NCBI GenBank assembly: GCA_043228905.1
Contig: JBHGNT010000013.1
Span: forward strand, 12,400,001 to 12,464,000
Reading direction: 5' to 3'
Length of the DNA stretch: 64,000 nucleotides
Source: Azolla caroliniana
Taxonomy: Eukaryota; Polypodiophyta
The notes below the pieces were generated by a model that made no database searches, was not told the DNA's origin, and saw only the letters and a list, made by a program, of their open reading frames with translations. Shown here one piece after another: positions 1-10,689 of the stretch. The translations under genes were made by a program, and so were the position numbers. Each line of letters begins with the position of its first letter. Positions within the stretch are counted from its first letter, which is position 1.

Positions 1-520
1 AGGGTACAGAGAGCGGAGCGGAGTGTGAGACGTGCGATGTGGCCGCGTAAGGGCCGAGCGACGAGCACGAGGATGAACGACAACGAAGTTCGGCGACAGT
101 GCCGAGTCGAAGAAGCGGCCGAGGCGAGACAAGCATGGACAAAGAGCACACGGTGCAATATCCGGCAAACAGTCGGGAAGAACGAGGATTCGGCCCAAGG
201 TCGCAGGCGGAAAACGAAGGAAACCGAAGAGAGGAGTGCGAAGATCGGGTCTGGCAGATCGGGCAGAGACAGTGGTTCGGCAAAATCCGTCGTGTATGGT
301 GGATCGGATGGAGCCGACGGTTCGAGAGCATACAACGGGTATGGCAGACCGGGAGGCTACGGTGGTCCATGTGGAAGGGACGAGCTTGCTCGAAGTGAAA
401 GACGAAGTCGGGCAAAGTTGACAAGGACGCTAAGGACCCGGTTGATCCCCATGGCCGAAAATCTCACCTCTTTCCCCTTCTTGGCACATACCGATGGATG
501 TGCGGTTTGGTGGGGGCGGA
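1..520 (+). pseudogene. 3' internal end of non-autonomous LTR element A (repeat-tail ORF)
   Basis: This is the last part of the internal region of an element whose 5' portion lies outside the window. It matches the 3' ends of elements B and T: a repeated unit reads as W-x-I-G-W-x3-F in one frame (RVWWIGWSRRF, about 280-330) and as GGSDGADGS in another. It ends in a hairpin and a G-rich polypurine tract directly before the LTR at 521. Both frames are open for about 100-165 codons, so I cannot say which is translated. No RT or integrase motif is visible. Confidence 0.6.
484..503 (+). other. Pre-LTR hairpin of element A
   Basis: GCACAT, an 8-nt loop and ATGTGC form a perfect 6-bp stem. It lies 17 nt upstream of the LTR, with the polypurine tract GGTGGGGGCGGA between them. 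The same structure occurs at the same place in elements B, C, E and H. Confidence 0.6.
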
Positions 521-1236
521 TGTCGTGAAGATTTTCGTCCATAGGGGGAAAACCAAGCGGAGTGAGCAAAACCGGGGGTGCAACATTGCACACGCACATG
601 ATGTTTTTGTAAATAAGAACAAATGTAAATTGTAAGAAATGCACCACAAGATTCCTAAAGTATAAATGTGATGTGCACATCCACATGAGAGAGAGAGAGG
701 TACATAGGAGTACGAGGTGAGTAAGGGGCATAGTAGTATGTGTGAGGAGTGGGAGTTAGGGCCCCATCAATCCCTCCTCCAAGAATGCAAGAAAATATCC
801 CCATTGAATGAAGGAGATATTTAGTCTCTCCCTTTGTAATGGCGTCCTCTCCTTATGCTATAAAAGGAGAGGAAGGGGCACCATTGAAGGGGTTGCCTAT
901 TTTGTGTATGGGAGGTATACCGCTTAGTCTAGAGTTCTTACCATTTTAGGGTTAGGGCTTCGTTTAGGGTTTCTTTATTCATCTTCGGTTAGGGTTTTCT
1001 CATAGTCATTTGGTGCGGCCCATGCGGCCACCATGGTTGTAATCATTTGTTCGTTTTAATATAACTTGTTTAGTATCTTGCCGCCGCGATCTCTCCTTCT
1101 ATGTCATGGTCTTATTCTTTCCTCTTCTCCTCTTGAGCTAAGCCTCCACATCATGTCTTATTCTTTCTCCTCTACTCCTTAGTCCGAGACCCCTGTGGTC
1201 CCGCCCTTCTCCACGCACGCGTGTAACAACGCAACA
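521..1236 (+). mobile_element. 3' LTR of element A (B-type)
   Basis: The LTR starts TGTCGTGAAG and ends ACGCAACA, closely resembling the B LTRs at 51073 and 58553. It has a TATA box (TATAAAAGG near 859) and TTTAGGG/TTAGGG-like tracts at about 945-1000, just downstream of the presumed transcription start. The element seems to have inserted into gypsy element P, whose integrase C-terminus is cut off at its edge. The 5' LTR and the other TSD copy are outside the window. Confidence 0.8.
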
Positions 1237-1263
1237 ACGGCCCTTATCATAGCACCGTTTTTG

Positions 1264-2050
1264 TCATGACTGAGCCAATTGTAGATTTTTGTGTATGCTC
1301 ATCCGTAAGATAGGTTGAACTTGTTGCAAGTGCAACCACCAATCCATTGCATCAGTTCGAGTATCTTTTTTGGGCAGATCCACCTTGAAGTTAGGGGGTA
1401 AACGAGGGTCTCTTCCATATAGTGCTCTGAAAGGACTGATTCGAGTCGAGGCCTGCACCGAAGTGTTATACGCATGCGTGATGAAGTGTAGGATCAAGTC
1501 CCACGTTGTGTGTAGTGGATCGATGAATGTGGTAAGTTGTTGTTTAATCGTCTTGTTCGTCCGTTCTGTCAATCCGTTCGTTTGGGGATGATATGAGGAG
1601 GTGAATATTTGTTGAATGCCTAATTGTGTGGCTAATGCTTGCAATACCTCTCCGCTAAATTGTGGTCCTTGATCTGACAAGATTCAAGCTGGACAGCCAT
1701 GTGGGAAAATGATCCACTCCATCAGCTTCGTTGCTATGGTGATAGCTCGTGCATCCGGAATTGCGGTGGTTTTGGTCCATCACGTCAAGTATTTAGATAT
1801 GACTAAGATATACCTGTTTCCTGCTTAGGATTCGGGAAACGGGCTGATGATATCCCATCCAATTAATTCAAAGGGTTCAGAAACAGTAATAGGCTGGAGT
1901 AGGTCATCATTGGAATGGGGTGGCTTAATTTGTTGACATGAGTGACATTGTTTGATGTAGGCTGCGATCGTTGTACGCATTTGCGGCCAATAATATCAGA
2001 GACGGATCTTGTCCAACACCTTGTGGAATCCAAGGTGGCCAGACATCGGG
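1264..2050 (-). pseudogene. P integrase remnant
   Basis: The minus strand 1680-1264 encodes a retroviral-type integrase core: SDQGPQFSGEVLQ holds the second catalytic Asp and SSYHPQTNGLTERTNKTIKQ the catalytic Glu. The downstream linker (ALYGRDPRLPP) is also present. The region 1680-2050 carries more distal, stop-interrupted integrase sequence with His/Cys remnants. The C-terminus ends at LTR A, so the protein cannot be complete. Confidence 0.75.
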
Positions 2051-2557
2051 TGATCGTGAAAAAATTACATATATAAATTCCTCAAGCTTTGTGGTATGTA
2101 GATTCGTGGATCTTTCCTTGTTTGTATAAAGTATAAGACATTGTTTTGCAATTGGAAATGGCCGTGTACATTTTTGCTTGTTGTCGATTAGATGTCATGG
2201 GTGATTATTCATATTTGTTCGTCGGCTTGTTGTAGGGCTGCTATATGGGCCATCGTTGTGGGTAATTGGACTACTGTAGGGTTGAATTGAACACATTGTG
2301 TTTCTACTCTTGACAACCCATCGACAATCACATTTTGGACTCCTTTTTTATAAGTTAATGTGTACCAATACTCTTGTAAAGCCATTGCCCATCTTAATAG
2401 GAGACCTGGTCTGGTGGTTGTGGCTTGTTAATTAGATGGACTAGGGGTTGGTGGTCTCTTTCGACGTTGACGTGGGTGCCATGTAAATAGGGATGGAACT
2501 TTGTGAAAGCCCATACGATTGCTAACCGTTCCTTTTCTGTTGTGGAGTAATTCTTTT

Positions 2558-4147
2558 CTACAGGAGTAAGGGTTGACTTATATAGGCAATTGGGCTCTCC
2601 ACTCCTGTTGCATCCGTTTGTTGTAGGACGGCTCCCAATCCATGATTGGATGCGTCTGTCTGCAAAAGAAAGGGGTGTGAGAAATCTAGGTGAGCCAACT
2701 GACCTGCTTGGTGTAGTGTATTTTTTAATTGGATGAAGCTGTTCTCATATTCTATTGTCCACTCAAACTTGGAGCCTTTTCGCAATAGGTGTCGTAGGGG
2801 TGTTGTCATGGTGGTCATACTCGGAATGAATCGGAGTGAAAAAGTCGTCATGCCTAAGAAACGATGTAAGGATTTAACTGTGGTTGGTCGGGGAAAATTA
2901 GTCACGGCCTCGGTCTTCTTTGGGTCCATCTGTAGGCCTTATGCAGAAATTATGTAGCCCAAAAACTTTAGCTGTGTGCTACCCCATCTGCATTTTTTCC
3001 ACTGTAATTTCAAATTGTGTTGTTGTATTCGTTGTAGAACTGATTGTAATACTTGAATATGTTGTGGCCATGTGGAAGTATGAATTGGAATATCATCTAG
3101 GTATATGAGTAGTGTACCATCAGCGATTAGGTCTGCGAAGATTGAATTTGCCATCCGTTGAAATGTGTTGCCTGCATCGAACAAGCCAAATGGCATCCTG
3201 TTGAACTGGAATAGGCCTTTGTGTGTTCTGAAAGCTGTCTTATGTACATCTCTTGAGTCCATTGGAATCTGCCAATATCCGGCCGCAAGATTGATACAGG
3301 TGAAGTACTTGGAGCATCCCAACTGGTCCAAGACGTCAATTATTCGCGACAGAGGGTAAAGGTCATGGATGGTAACTAGATTGAGCTTGCGAAAGTCAAC
3401 ACAAAATTGGTATGTGCCATCATCCTTTTTGACCATGTGTCGCTCTGATACCCAATCACTATGCAAGGGTGAGATGATCCCCTTTTTAAGCATCTCATTC
3501 ACCACTTGGTCAATGCGTGCATGATCTAAAGGAGAACGTCGTCTTGCTGTTGTCCGGACAAGTGTTGCGCTTCCTATGTTGATGACATGTTGGACTGGGA
3601 ATGAGACTGTAGTGGGCTTGTCAGATGAGTTGATTAGCTCGGGGTATTGAGGTAAAATCTTGTGTACATCATTTAGGCAAACCTCCTTGCTTAATGCTAC
3701 CTGCGCATTGCTGATTTGTTGGTTGCATTTGCTGGTGAACAGGGGAACTGAACTTGCTTGTGGTAATGTGAGGCGACACGTATGGAAATCGAGTTGGGCC
3801 CTGCTCTTGATGAACCAATCACATCTGAGTGTGAGTGGGAACAATTGATGTGGAAGTACGTACAAGGTGTGCGTGATTGTGGTGGAGTCTAGCTTGAGTG
3901 TGCAGGCGGTTGTGGCATTGGACTTATATAGGCGTTGGTGATCGCCGAACAACACCTTGATTGGGGGGGCTTTGGAGGTTGAAAAATTGAGGTGATCAAC
4001 TAGATCTTGGCTGATGGAAGATATGCTACTACCGGAATCGAAGAGAACTTCCTGCGGTTTATTGAGAATTGTGGCCAGGGCCGTGCACACGGGAGAACTT
4101 GAGGATGTGGATGCTTGTATGTGCGGGGGTTGTGCTCCCTTCAACAC
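2558..4147 (-). pseudogene. P protease, reverse transcriptase and RNase H
   Basis: From the 5' end on the minus strand there is an aspartic protease motif (LFDSGSSISSISQ), then RT blocks including CVDFRKLNLVT and the catalytic box IYLDDIPIHTST. The RT/RNase H connection follows (KFLGYIISA), then a stop near 2935. The frame reopens with MDPKKTEAVTNFPRP and RNase H motif LLQTDASNHGLGAVL. At least one stop and a frameshift make it non-functional. Confidence 0.8.
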
Positions 4148-4176
4148 CCCGCGACTCAGTTTTCCGACAGGTCAGC

Positions 4177-4325
4177 CTAGTAACTGTTGTCAGCCAAATG
4201 TACTTGCACATTCTGCTTCTGTGTTTGGTTGTTCCATTTCAGATAGTGTTTCTTCACGTGCCCATAGTTGTTGCAAAAAAAACACTTAGGTCTTCCTTGT
4301 GCATCACATGTTGGCAGGTTCCTTC
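4177..4325 (-). pseudogene. P gag zinc-knuckle segment
   Basis: The minus strand encodes KCFFCNNYGHVKKHY, a CCHC-type knuckle in which the fourth ligand position reads Tyr rather than Cys. It is separated from the rest of gag by the solo LTR at 4326-5033. The missing ligand indicates decay. Confidence 0.65.
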
Positions 4326-5033
4326 TGTTGGGAATATGTCCCTCCAGTGGGAGGAAGAACCGACTGATCGGAAAGCCGACAATCGATGACAGGGAAGATC
4401 CGACTGTCCGGAATGCCGACAATCGAAGAGTCGAAAATAGTGAGTCGACTATTTGAAGATTCGATTATTATTATTATAGTAATAATAATGATGATGATGT
4501 GTGGAAACAAGTCCCTCCAGATGGGAAAGACAGAGGAGCCGAGTTGATGAGTGACTCGGCCGAGGCCGAAACCAGAAACGTGTATATAGCCAACTCGGGA
4601 GACTATAATCGTGGAAGTCTAAGTGTGCGCCCCATGAGGGCTACGTATGTAAACAGCCGGAAAGTTGTGTAAGTATATATACAACTAGGGCAAACTTTAC
4701 GCGCAGTGCAGAGGTTGTTTTATATAGAGGTTGTAAAACACAATGGATCGTGAGAGAGAGAAGGGAGAGTCGTGCCATAGTTGTGTGTGTAAGAGTAGAA
4801 GCGAAGAGCCCTATGCAGCTGATACACTCAATAGAGTGTTGTAATCATCTCTGTATTGTATATCCACTATACTATAGTGAAGAATCTGTTCACCCATGGT
4901 TTTTCCCCGTTTTAGGGTTTCCACGTAAATCTCTGTGCACTGTTGTGTGTCTTGTTTTTTCCGACATTTCTGTGATTTGTATTTCAGCGCGTAGTTCGTT
5001 TATTGTGACCTATTCCGCATCAATTTCTCAACA
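4326..5033 (+). mobile_element. Copia solo LTR in P gag
   Basis: It begins TGTTGGGAAT and ends TCTCAACA. The flanking 5-bp TSD is ccttc (4321-4325 and 5034-5038). The opening (TGTTGGGAA, then GTCCCTCC) and the TTTAGGGTTTCC tract near the end resemble the LTRs of copia element F. No internal region remains, so this is an LTR-LTR recombination product. Confidence 0.9.
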
Positions 5034-6017
5034 CCTTCTTGCTTGTAGTTGAGCATTCTGGATATTGATTTCCATCGGCGTGGTGTTGCTGTTGTACTGC
5101 TTCTCGGAATTGACATTGGATGACCAACTCATTTGGAGTTCTGTTTGCATTGCTGCTTCAATGTGTTGCGCAATGAGGATGGCTTCTTGAAATGTTTTAG
5201 GGCCTTGGTCGCGCACTCGACGATATATTTTTGGGCGTAGCTGTGGCCATAAGAAGAATAGCTTCATCGATTTTGGCATTGTTGGATTTGCGCGAGTAAG
5301 TAATTGCTGTAATCGGATTGCGAATTGTGTCACTAGCTCATGTTGTTGTTGTTTGATAGTCTCTAGTTGTTGTAGAGCTATCTGAGTTGAGTCATGGTGA
5401 GCGAAATTCCCGATCATGAGGGATTTAAGTATCGACCAATTGTTCTTGGACTCCTCTGTTTTTTGTATGAACCATGTGGCCGCAATGCCCTCCAATAAGG
5501 TTCACATCTCCAGTGCTTTCCGTGCTTTGGGCCATTGATGGTAGCTTGCCACCATCTCAAAATGATCGAGCCAAGAAAGGATTTAGGTCATACTCGTGGA
5601 TCTGGGCGATTAGCGTGCCTATCTGTTTGCGAAGAGAAAAAAGATAGCATGGCCTGATTAGTGAAATTTGATTGTATTGCGATGTTAGATACCGCTTGTA
5701 TTAGTTGATCCATCTGAAAAGTTTGACGATTTTCTTGGTGCTGTTGCAGAAATTCAGGATTCATGTCGGTGCATTCTGTTGCACCGTTGTTCTGCATTGG
5801 AGATGCCATATGTACGTTAGTTTCGACTTGTTGTTGTTGCGTCTTGTTGTGTTGGGGTAGCGTTGCGACTTCTTCTTCTTGATGTGGTGGTGTCTAATCT
5901 GTTGGAGTAGCGTCTTGTTTTTGCTTCAGTTTTTTCTTGATTTGGTGTGTTGATTGTTGCCCGTCTTCTCCACCAATGTGTGTAAAATGCCTTGACAAAA
6001 CTCTCCCCTTTTTCCAT
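5034..6017 (-). pseudogene. P gag
   Basis: Two broken minus-strand ORFs (5809-5588 and 5495-5034) encode a gypsy-type capsid domain: MEGIAATWF, then HELVTQFAIRLQQLL and TFQEAILIAQHIE. This is the Retrotrans_gag pattern. A glutamine/asparagine-rich N-terminal stretch precedes it. The frame changes between ORFs, and it is cut from its zinc knuckle by the solo LTR. Confidence 0.6.
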
Positions 6018-6533
6018 TCCATCTGAATGCCTTTATACACCTTTTGTAAAACATTCCAATATCCATTCAGTTATCTTGGCACACTTCTAGTTACTTTCCT
6101 CTAACTAACCTTTTACTTACTATAGCATAACTAACTAACCCAAGGTCTAACTCCCCTAACCTTGGTTATAGCCACTTGGGTTAGGTGAGGGGTTTTAGCC
6201 TGTGGTTCACGTGACCCCACAATATAATAGAGTTTATACTTCAAATGAAGCATTTTGCAAATCCATATATGTAAATGAATGTTCCTCTTTTTGTTTCCAA
6301 TCGTTTCTTTAAGTTTGAATTAGGGATTCCTGAAAGTATAAAATACGTAAAAGAATTAACTAATTAGTAATAAAGTTTTTATAAAGAATCGAATAAAAAA
6401 CAAAATAGTAAAAAGTATGTAGTAAAAAATTACAATGACTTTGAGGATCTCCAATTGCAACCACCATAGTCATTAACTTGTGAAGAATCAACATGATTCC
6501 TATATATATATAATACATAAAACAAGTAAGTAA
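6018..6533. other. AT-rich intergenic or element-end sequence
   Basis: No coding sequence is recognisable. It may contain the 5' LTR of P, but I could not find a paired LTR, PBS or TSD. The second half is A/T-rich with short repeated runs such as TAATTAGTAATAAA. Confidence 0.4.
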
Positions 6534-6809
6534 TTAGTAATAAAAATAATAAGTAAAGTCTGAAATAAAAAACAACCAAGTAAAAAGTATGCACACCTTA
6601 ATTTTCCTTTGATTATCATTTAAGATGTAATCTATTATCTCATCTTCACCAACAAGATCATCCAAATTCATTATTAGTTCTTCATAAGTAGTGTGAAAAT
6701 TATCTATCAACTGAACATTAGATTCTTTTAAAACATCCATCCATGATCGAATACACATTTTAGCTTTGAATGTGCATAAATGAAGTTTGACCCTGTTATC
6801 AAAGCTCAT
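6534..6809 (-). pseudogene. Short ORF beside the hAT remnant
   Basis: A 91-codon minus-strand ORF (MSFDNRVKLHLCTFKAKMC) that I do not recognise. It lies just downstream of the hAT C-terminal region on the same strand, so it could be part of the same decayed transposon or a separate fragment. The C-terminus is hydrophobic and AT-rich, as expected of non-coding run-on. Confidence 0.3.
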
Positions 6810-6841
6810 TTTTTATGTTGAATTAGCCTCTTGAGCAAGTA

Positions 6842-7600
6842 TTAATCACATGCCATCCTATATAGTTGTGGTATTGCAGATTTATTATCATTCCACCATT
6901 GTAAAGGATCCTTGTTTGTGCCAGCTGAAGGAAATCTTATAAAGTGCTCAATTTCTGATTGTGAATCAGAAACAAGACTTTTATTATTTACACCCATTAA
7001 ACTCCAAATTTTAGAGTTATTATCATTTGGAGGTATTGTGGTTGAAGCCAACGATGGTTCGACATCACTCGAGAGTGAGTGGTAATGGGATGCAATCATG
7101 CTTTCAACCAACTTAACATCTAACTCTCTTTCTGTATGATCATTTGGAAAAGGAAATCTATGTAACGAATAAAAATAATTAAAACTCAAATAAACAGTCA
7201 GCAAGCATGATGACAATTGTAAGACATAAAGGTAAGCATTACTTGGGATCAAGAAACATTCTTATGAGAGATGGAATAGACTTTTGCTTAATATTGTAAG
7301 CATTTTTGAGATGCGCTTTGAAATACCTCTTGTGCCAATCTAGATGATGTTGGAAGTGAAGAATCTAAAAATTGATTACAATGATTTAGTAAACAATTAT
7401 ACGCTAGAGATGCTAGTGATAATGTGGGATATCTTGAACCTCCTAGAAAAGTAGAAACCTCTACAAGTGTATCTAGCCATTCCTCCATGGCATGTATGTG
7501 ACTCCAATCTTCTCCGGTCAAGAAATAACCATTGAAATCACTTGATACTGTAAATTTGAAACTGTTAAAGTCAATGGGTGAAAGCATGCGAGTGGAAACA
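6842..7600 (-). pseudogene. hAT-superfamily transposase, C-terminal remnant
   Basis: Two minus-strand ORFs. The first, upstream (7587-7288), has DWSHIHAMEEWLDTLVEVST and GGSRYPTLSLASLAYNCLL, matching the conserved hAT region before the dimerisation domain. The second (7252-6842) ends in DPLQWWNDNKSAIPQLYRMA, the hallmark of the hAT C-terminal dimerisation domain. The N-terminal zinc finger and catalytic core are not visible, and a frame break separates the pieces. Confidence 0.8.
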
Positions 7601-7911
7601 ATTAGCTATGTCCTTGACATAGCTAATTAGCTAAGCAAAAAGCTACAATTCATAAATAGTCATTTTTGAAAAAAACCTACCATTGATAAATTAGCTATGC
7701 AAAAAGCTACCATTGAAAAATAGTAGAGAGTTTTAATTATATAAATGAGCACCATAAATGTGCAACATAAACGTGCAACATAAATTGATATGTGCACCAT
7801 AAATTATATACCGAATTCTTAGGTCAATTATGTATGATCATTTGCCACATCACATGGGCCATCTCTAGTTAAGTATTCTAGCTTAGATTACTACCACTCT
7901 TGCTAAACCCT
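7601..7911. repeat. AT-rich spacer with TAGCTAATTAGCT motifs
   Basis: No gene. It contains TAGCTAATTAGCTA-like sequence (about 7618-7634) and two AGCTA(A/T)GCAAAAAGCTAC copies. The same palindromic unit builds the large arrays at 12.56-13.80 kb and 19.1-19.9 kb, so this may be an outlying piece of the same element. Confidence 0.5.
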
Positions 7912-8600
7912 ATTGAGTCCACTCCTCCATTGCTGCCATTCTACACTCAGTTACCGCCACTGTGCGGTCCAAGTATCATCTGCCACTGTTCGATCTGACG
8001 GAGTTCACTCCTCCATTGTCGCCATTCTACATGCATTTGCCACCACTGTTCAGTCCAAACATCATCTGCCAAGTTTACTCCTCCATTGCCGCCACTCTAC
8101 ACTCAGTTGCCGCTACTGTGAAGGTCGTATATTGCTGCCACTTTTCGATCCGATGGAGTTAACTCCTTCTCCACTGGCGCCATTCTACTCTCAATTGTCG
8201 TCACTGTGTGTTCGAAGCCTCATCTGTCATTGTTCGATTTGACGGAGTTCACTCCTCAATTGCCATCATTCTACACTCAGTTCCCGCTACTATTCGTTCC
8301 TGGATTGCTGCCACTTTTTGATTTGACGGAGTTCACTCCTCCATTGCTATCATTCTACACTCAGTTGCCGCCACTGTTTGGCAATGGATGAGTGTTTCGA
8401 GCATCATCTCCCACAGTTCGATCCGACGAAATTCACTCCATTGCCATCATTCTACATTCAGTTGCCTCCATTGTTCGGTCCTGGATTGGCAAAATTGTTC
8501 GATCAAACGGAGTTCACTCCTCCACTACCGCCATTCTGCACTTAGTTGTCGCCACTATTTGGCCTTGGATTACCGCCACTGTTCGGTCCTGGATTTAAAT
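7912..8600 (+). repeat. Degenerate minisatellite
   Basis: Imperfect tandem units share GACGGAGTTCACTCCTCCAT, CATTCTACACTCAGTTGCCG and CACTGTTCGGTCC. Units vary from about 60 to 110 bp. In one frame they read FDLTEFTPPLPSFYTQLPPLF repeatedly, but frame changes and stops interrupt this. It could be a decayed repeat-protein exon or a plain satellite; I favour the latter. Confidence 0.65.
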
Positions 8601-8735
8601 AATTATTTTGTCTATTAATTATCTTGTGTATTGTTCTGTATAATCTTGTGTATTGCGGAATATTTTTGTGTATTGTTGTTGCCTATAGACATCTTAAATA
8701 CGTGTCTTTTTTTTCGGAAATATTAGGGTTTAAAT

Positions 8736-9440
8736 ATGTCAAGCCAAATGGAAGGGGAAGGAGGGTGTTTAGAATTACCCCTTAATGATCATCAAGATAG
8801 GGATGATGCTATTAGGACACAACAAGCGATACAAAAGTATTGGGCAGAAAAAAAAAAACATCATCAATTGTTGAAGGATACGAAAGCCACACTTACTAAA
8901 GGTAAAGATAGTATTGGTTGGGATATAGGTCTAAATATCATTGAGAATGGAAGTAATGAGACTACTATCATAGAGAGAAAGGTTGTAGACTATTTGAATG
9001 TTCAAACCAAGCACATCAGCAATGAAGACAAGAAGGTAGTACTTTATGAAATATTAAATGATCCATCGATAAAGGAGTTAGTTGATTGTGATGGTCTTAA
9101 TGCAAACATAACATATGTACTAGTAAATAATCTCCGTAATAGTTTCGTATCCATGAGCAGGTCAGAAAATGATCTTGTCTTAAAAAGGTCTAGTCTAATG
9201 ATGCTACTTAATAGTAATGACGATATTAACATCAATGTGTTATCTAAGGTAATTGGTGTTAGTAGAAAAAGTGTGTACAATAGATTGAACCGGATAGTTT
9301 CCTCAGGTGAAGGAACTAGTCTACTAAAGTTAACAACAGATGTAAGACAATGACAACCATAACATCAGAAATCAAGGATATAATCACAATATTTTGGACT
9401 AATATGAGTAGGGTTTCACCAATAAGAAGGATTTATGCAT
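8736..9440 (+). pseudogene. Q: N-terminal part of an orphan transposase-like protein
   Basis: A 205-codon ORF from an ATG (MSSQMEGEGG). It has a basic stretch (QKYWAEKKKHHQ) and, near its end, a helix-turn-helix-like segment (NVLSKVIGVSRKSVYNRLNRI). After its stop, frame 2 from 9362 continues with TSEIKDIITIFWTNMSRVSP before another stop. I recall this order (HTH, then a FW-T-x4-RVSP block) in a widespread family of uncharacterised eukaryotic proteins. The rest of the protein resumes after 13.8 kb, separated by element R and a repeat array. Confidence 0.55.
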
Positions 9441-9563
9441 GAAACGTGTTGAAAGGATTTATGCAAGAAACGTGTTGGAAGGAGTCAATATGAGGAGAAT
9501 CCCATTCATCTTCTTGATGTTCCTTAGGTATTTACATTTACCTCAACATTTGTTTTGACTTTT

Positions 9564-9931
9564 TGTTACCCGTAAGAATATATTGGGAGGCATAAGGGTA
9601 TGTGTAATGATGTGGTTGATGTGTATGTATAATATGAATGAGTGTGTGAGGATGAGTATGTGTATGTGTATGAACACATGCACATTTGTGTGCATGTGTA
9701 CAAAGGTGAGAAAGTGGGTAAGTAATGTAACTCCCTACTTGTCTCATTCTTTATTTGTAACAGTTACCTCTTGTACTATATAAACCCACCCATGGGGCAT
9801 AATGGAACATAGCTTTTTCCCTCTCATTTTATGTTTGTCTCATTGTTTCTCTTTCCTTCTCTTTCTCTCACATGTAACCCCCTTGGGAGGGGGGTGGAGC
9901 TATTCTAGGCTTCACCCCCCACCCATCAACA
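9564..9931 (+). repeat. R 5' LTR
   Basis: It shares long near-identical blocks with 12190-12557, including the TATATAAACCCACCCATGGG segment and the CCCCTTGGGAGG run near the end. A TG-rich tract (GTATGTGTAATGATGTGG onward) forms the 5' half. Both copies are 368 bp with scattered substitutions, so the insertion is not very recent. Confidence 0.85.
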
Positions 9932-10332
9932 CTTTTGGCACGCCCAAACGGACGACCCTCCTTTGAGAGGAAGTCTATCCCTCACTCTCCCTCTTTGTGT
10001 GTTTGTACGTCTGTCTATTGTGTATGTCTCGCCCCCGCCCCATCCTGTCACAACCTCTTAGAGTTTTTAGGGTTTGAAGATCGCCATCGCTCCACCTCCA
10101 CGGAGCCCCAACCTCTCATACCTCGCACGGATGTTGTCGCTGCTCCCGAATGCCCTCCCAATCGTGCCATCTCTTTCGACAACTTAGGCCTCATCAAGGT
10201 CGCGGAAAGCTTAGGAGAGAATGGACACCCTCAAGTCGTTGCAAGGTGGGGTGAGCCACAGCCTCAGAAGAGCATACAGAAACCCACTCTGTGCCGATCT
10301 CCTTGCCTCGTCTCGCAAGCTCCCCCATCGCC
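9932..10332 (+). other. R internal: unidentified captured sequence
   Basis: A possible PBS (TTTTGGCACGCCC) follows the LTR. From about 10045 an open frame reads FEDRHRSTSTEPQ and PPNRAISFDNLGLIKVAESL, with the composition of a real protein. I do not recognise it. Its frame runs past the HSP70 ATG out of frame, consistent with a junction of separate captured pieces. Confidence 0.45.
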
Positions 10333-10689
10333 ATGGCCTCTCTTGGCTCCCTCCTCGCTTCTAGGCTCCTGAAGCGCGTTTCTTCTTCGTCTTCCTCCTC
10401 TTCTCCTGCATCTCTGCTGCACCTAAACCTAATCTCTTCCAGAGGCTTTCATGGCGACCATCATGCAACGGCCCCCTCCAAGAGCCTCTTTGGCATTGCT
10501 TGTGCCTCCAGCTCTAAGTTTGCGGGAGGTGATATCATTGGTATCGATCTCGGAACTACTAACTCTTGTGTCTCTACCATGGAAGGAAAGATTGCTCGTG
10601 TTATTGAAAATTTCGGCACATCGGATGAGGACTGTCTGAGGAAGGGAAAAGCAGCACGACATCTCCAGAATCATAAGGAGAGTTTCTGA
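10333..10689 (+). pseudogene. Captured mitochondrial HSP70 N-terminal fragment
   Basis: The ATG at 10333 opens MASLGSLLASRLLKRVSSSS, an Arg/Ser-rich presequence typical of mitochondrial import. It is followed by GGDIIGIDLGTTNSCVSTMEG, the first ATP-binding motif of DnaK/mtHSP70. Homology stops after IARVIEN: the next residues (FGTSDEDCLRKGK) are not HSP70, and the frame ends at 10689. Only the first tenth of a chaperone of about 670 residues is present, so it cannot function as one. Its position between the R LTRs indicates transduplication. Confidence 0.85.

Larger units (their letters stand above)
1237..6017 (-). mobile_element. Decayed Ty3/gypsy element P
   Basis: On the minus strand the order is gag (6017-5034), zinc knuckle (about 4325-4177), protease-RT-RNase H (4147-2558) and integrase (about 2050-1264), the Ty3/gypsy order. 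The reading frame is broken by stops and frameshifts. A copia solo LTR interrupts it at 4326-5033, and its 3' end is truncated by LTR A. I could not delimit its own LTRs. No chromodomain survives. Confidence 0.8.

Noticed and set aside
945-1000. Interstitial telomere
   Set aside because: The TTTAGGG-like units are few, imperfect and located at the same place in every LTR of the family, so they are LTR sequence.
6534-6809. A host gene at this ORF
   Set aside because: Short, AT-rich, no recognised domain, next to hAT debris; insufficient support.
10333-10689. A functional mitochondrial HSP70 gene
   Set aside because: Only the presequence and first ATP motif are present. Homology stops after about 95 codons, and the segment lies between the LTRs of R.
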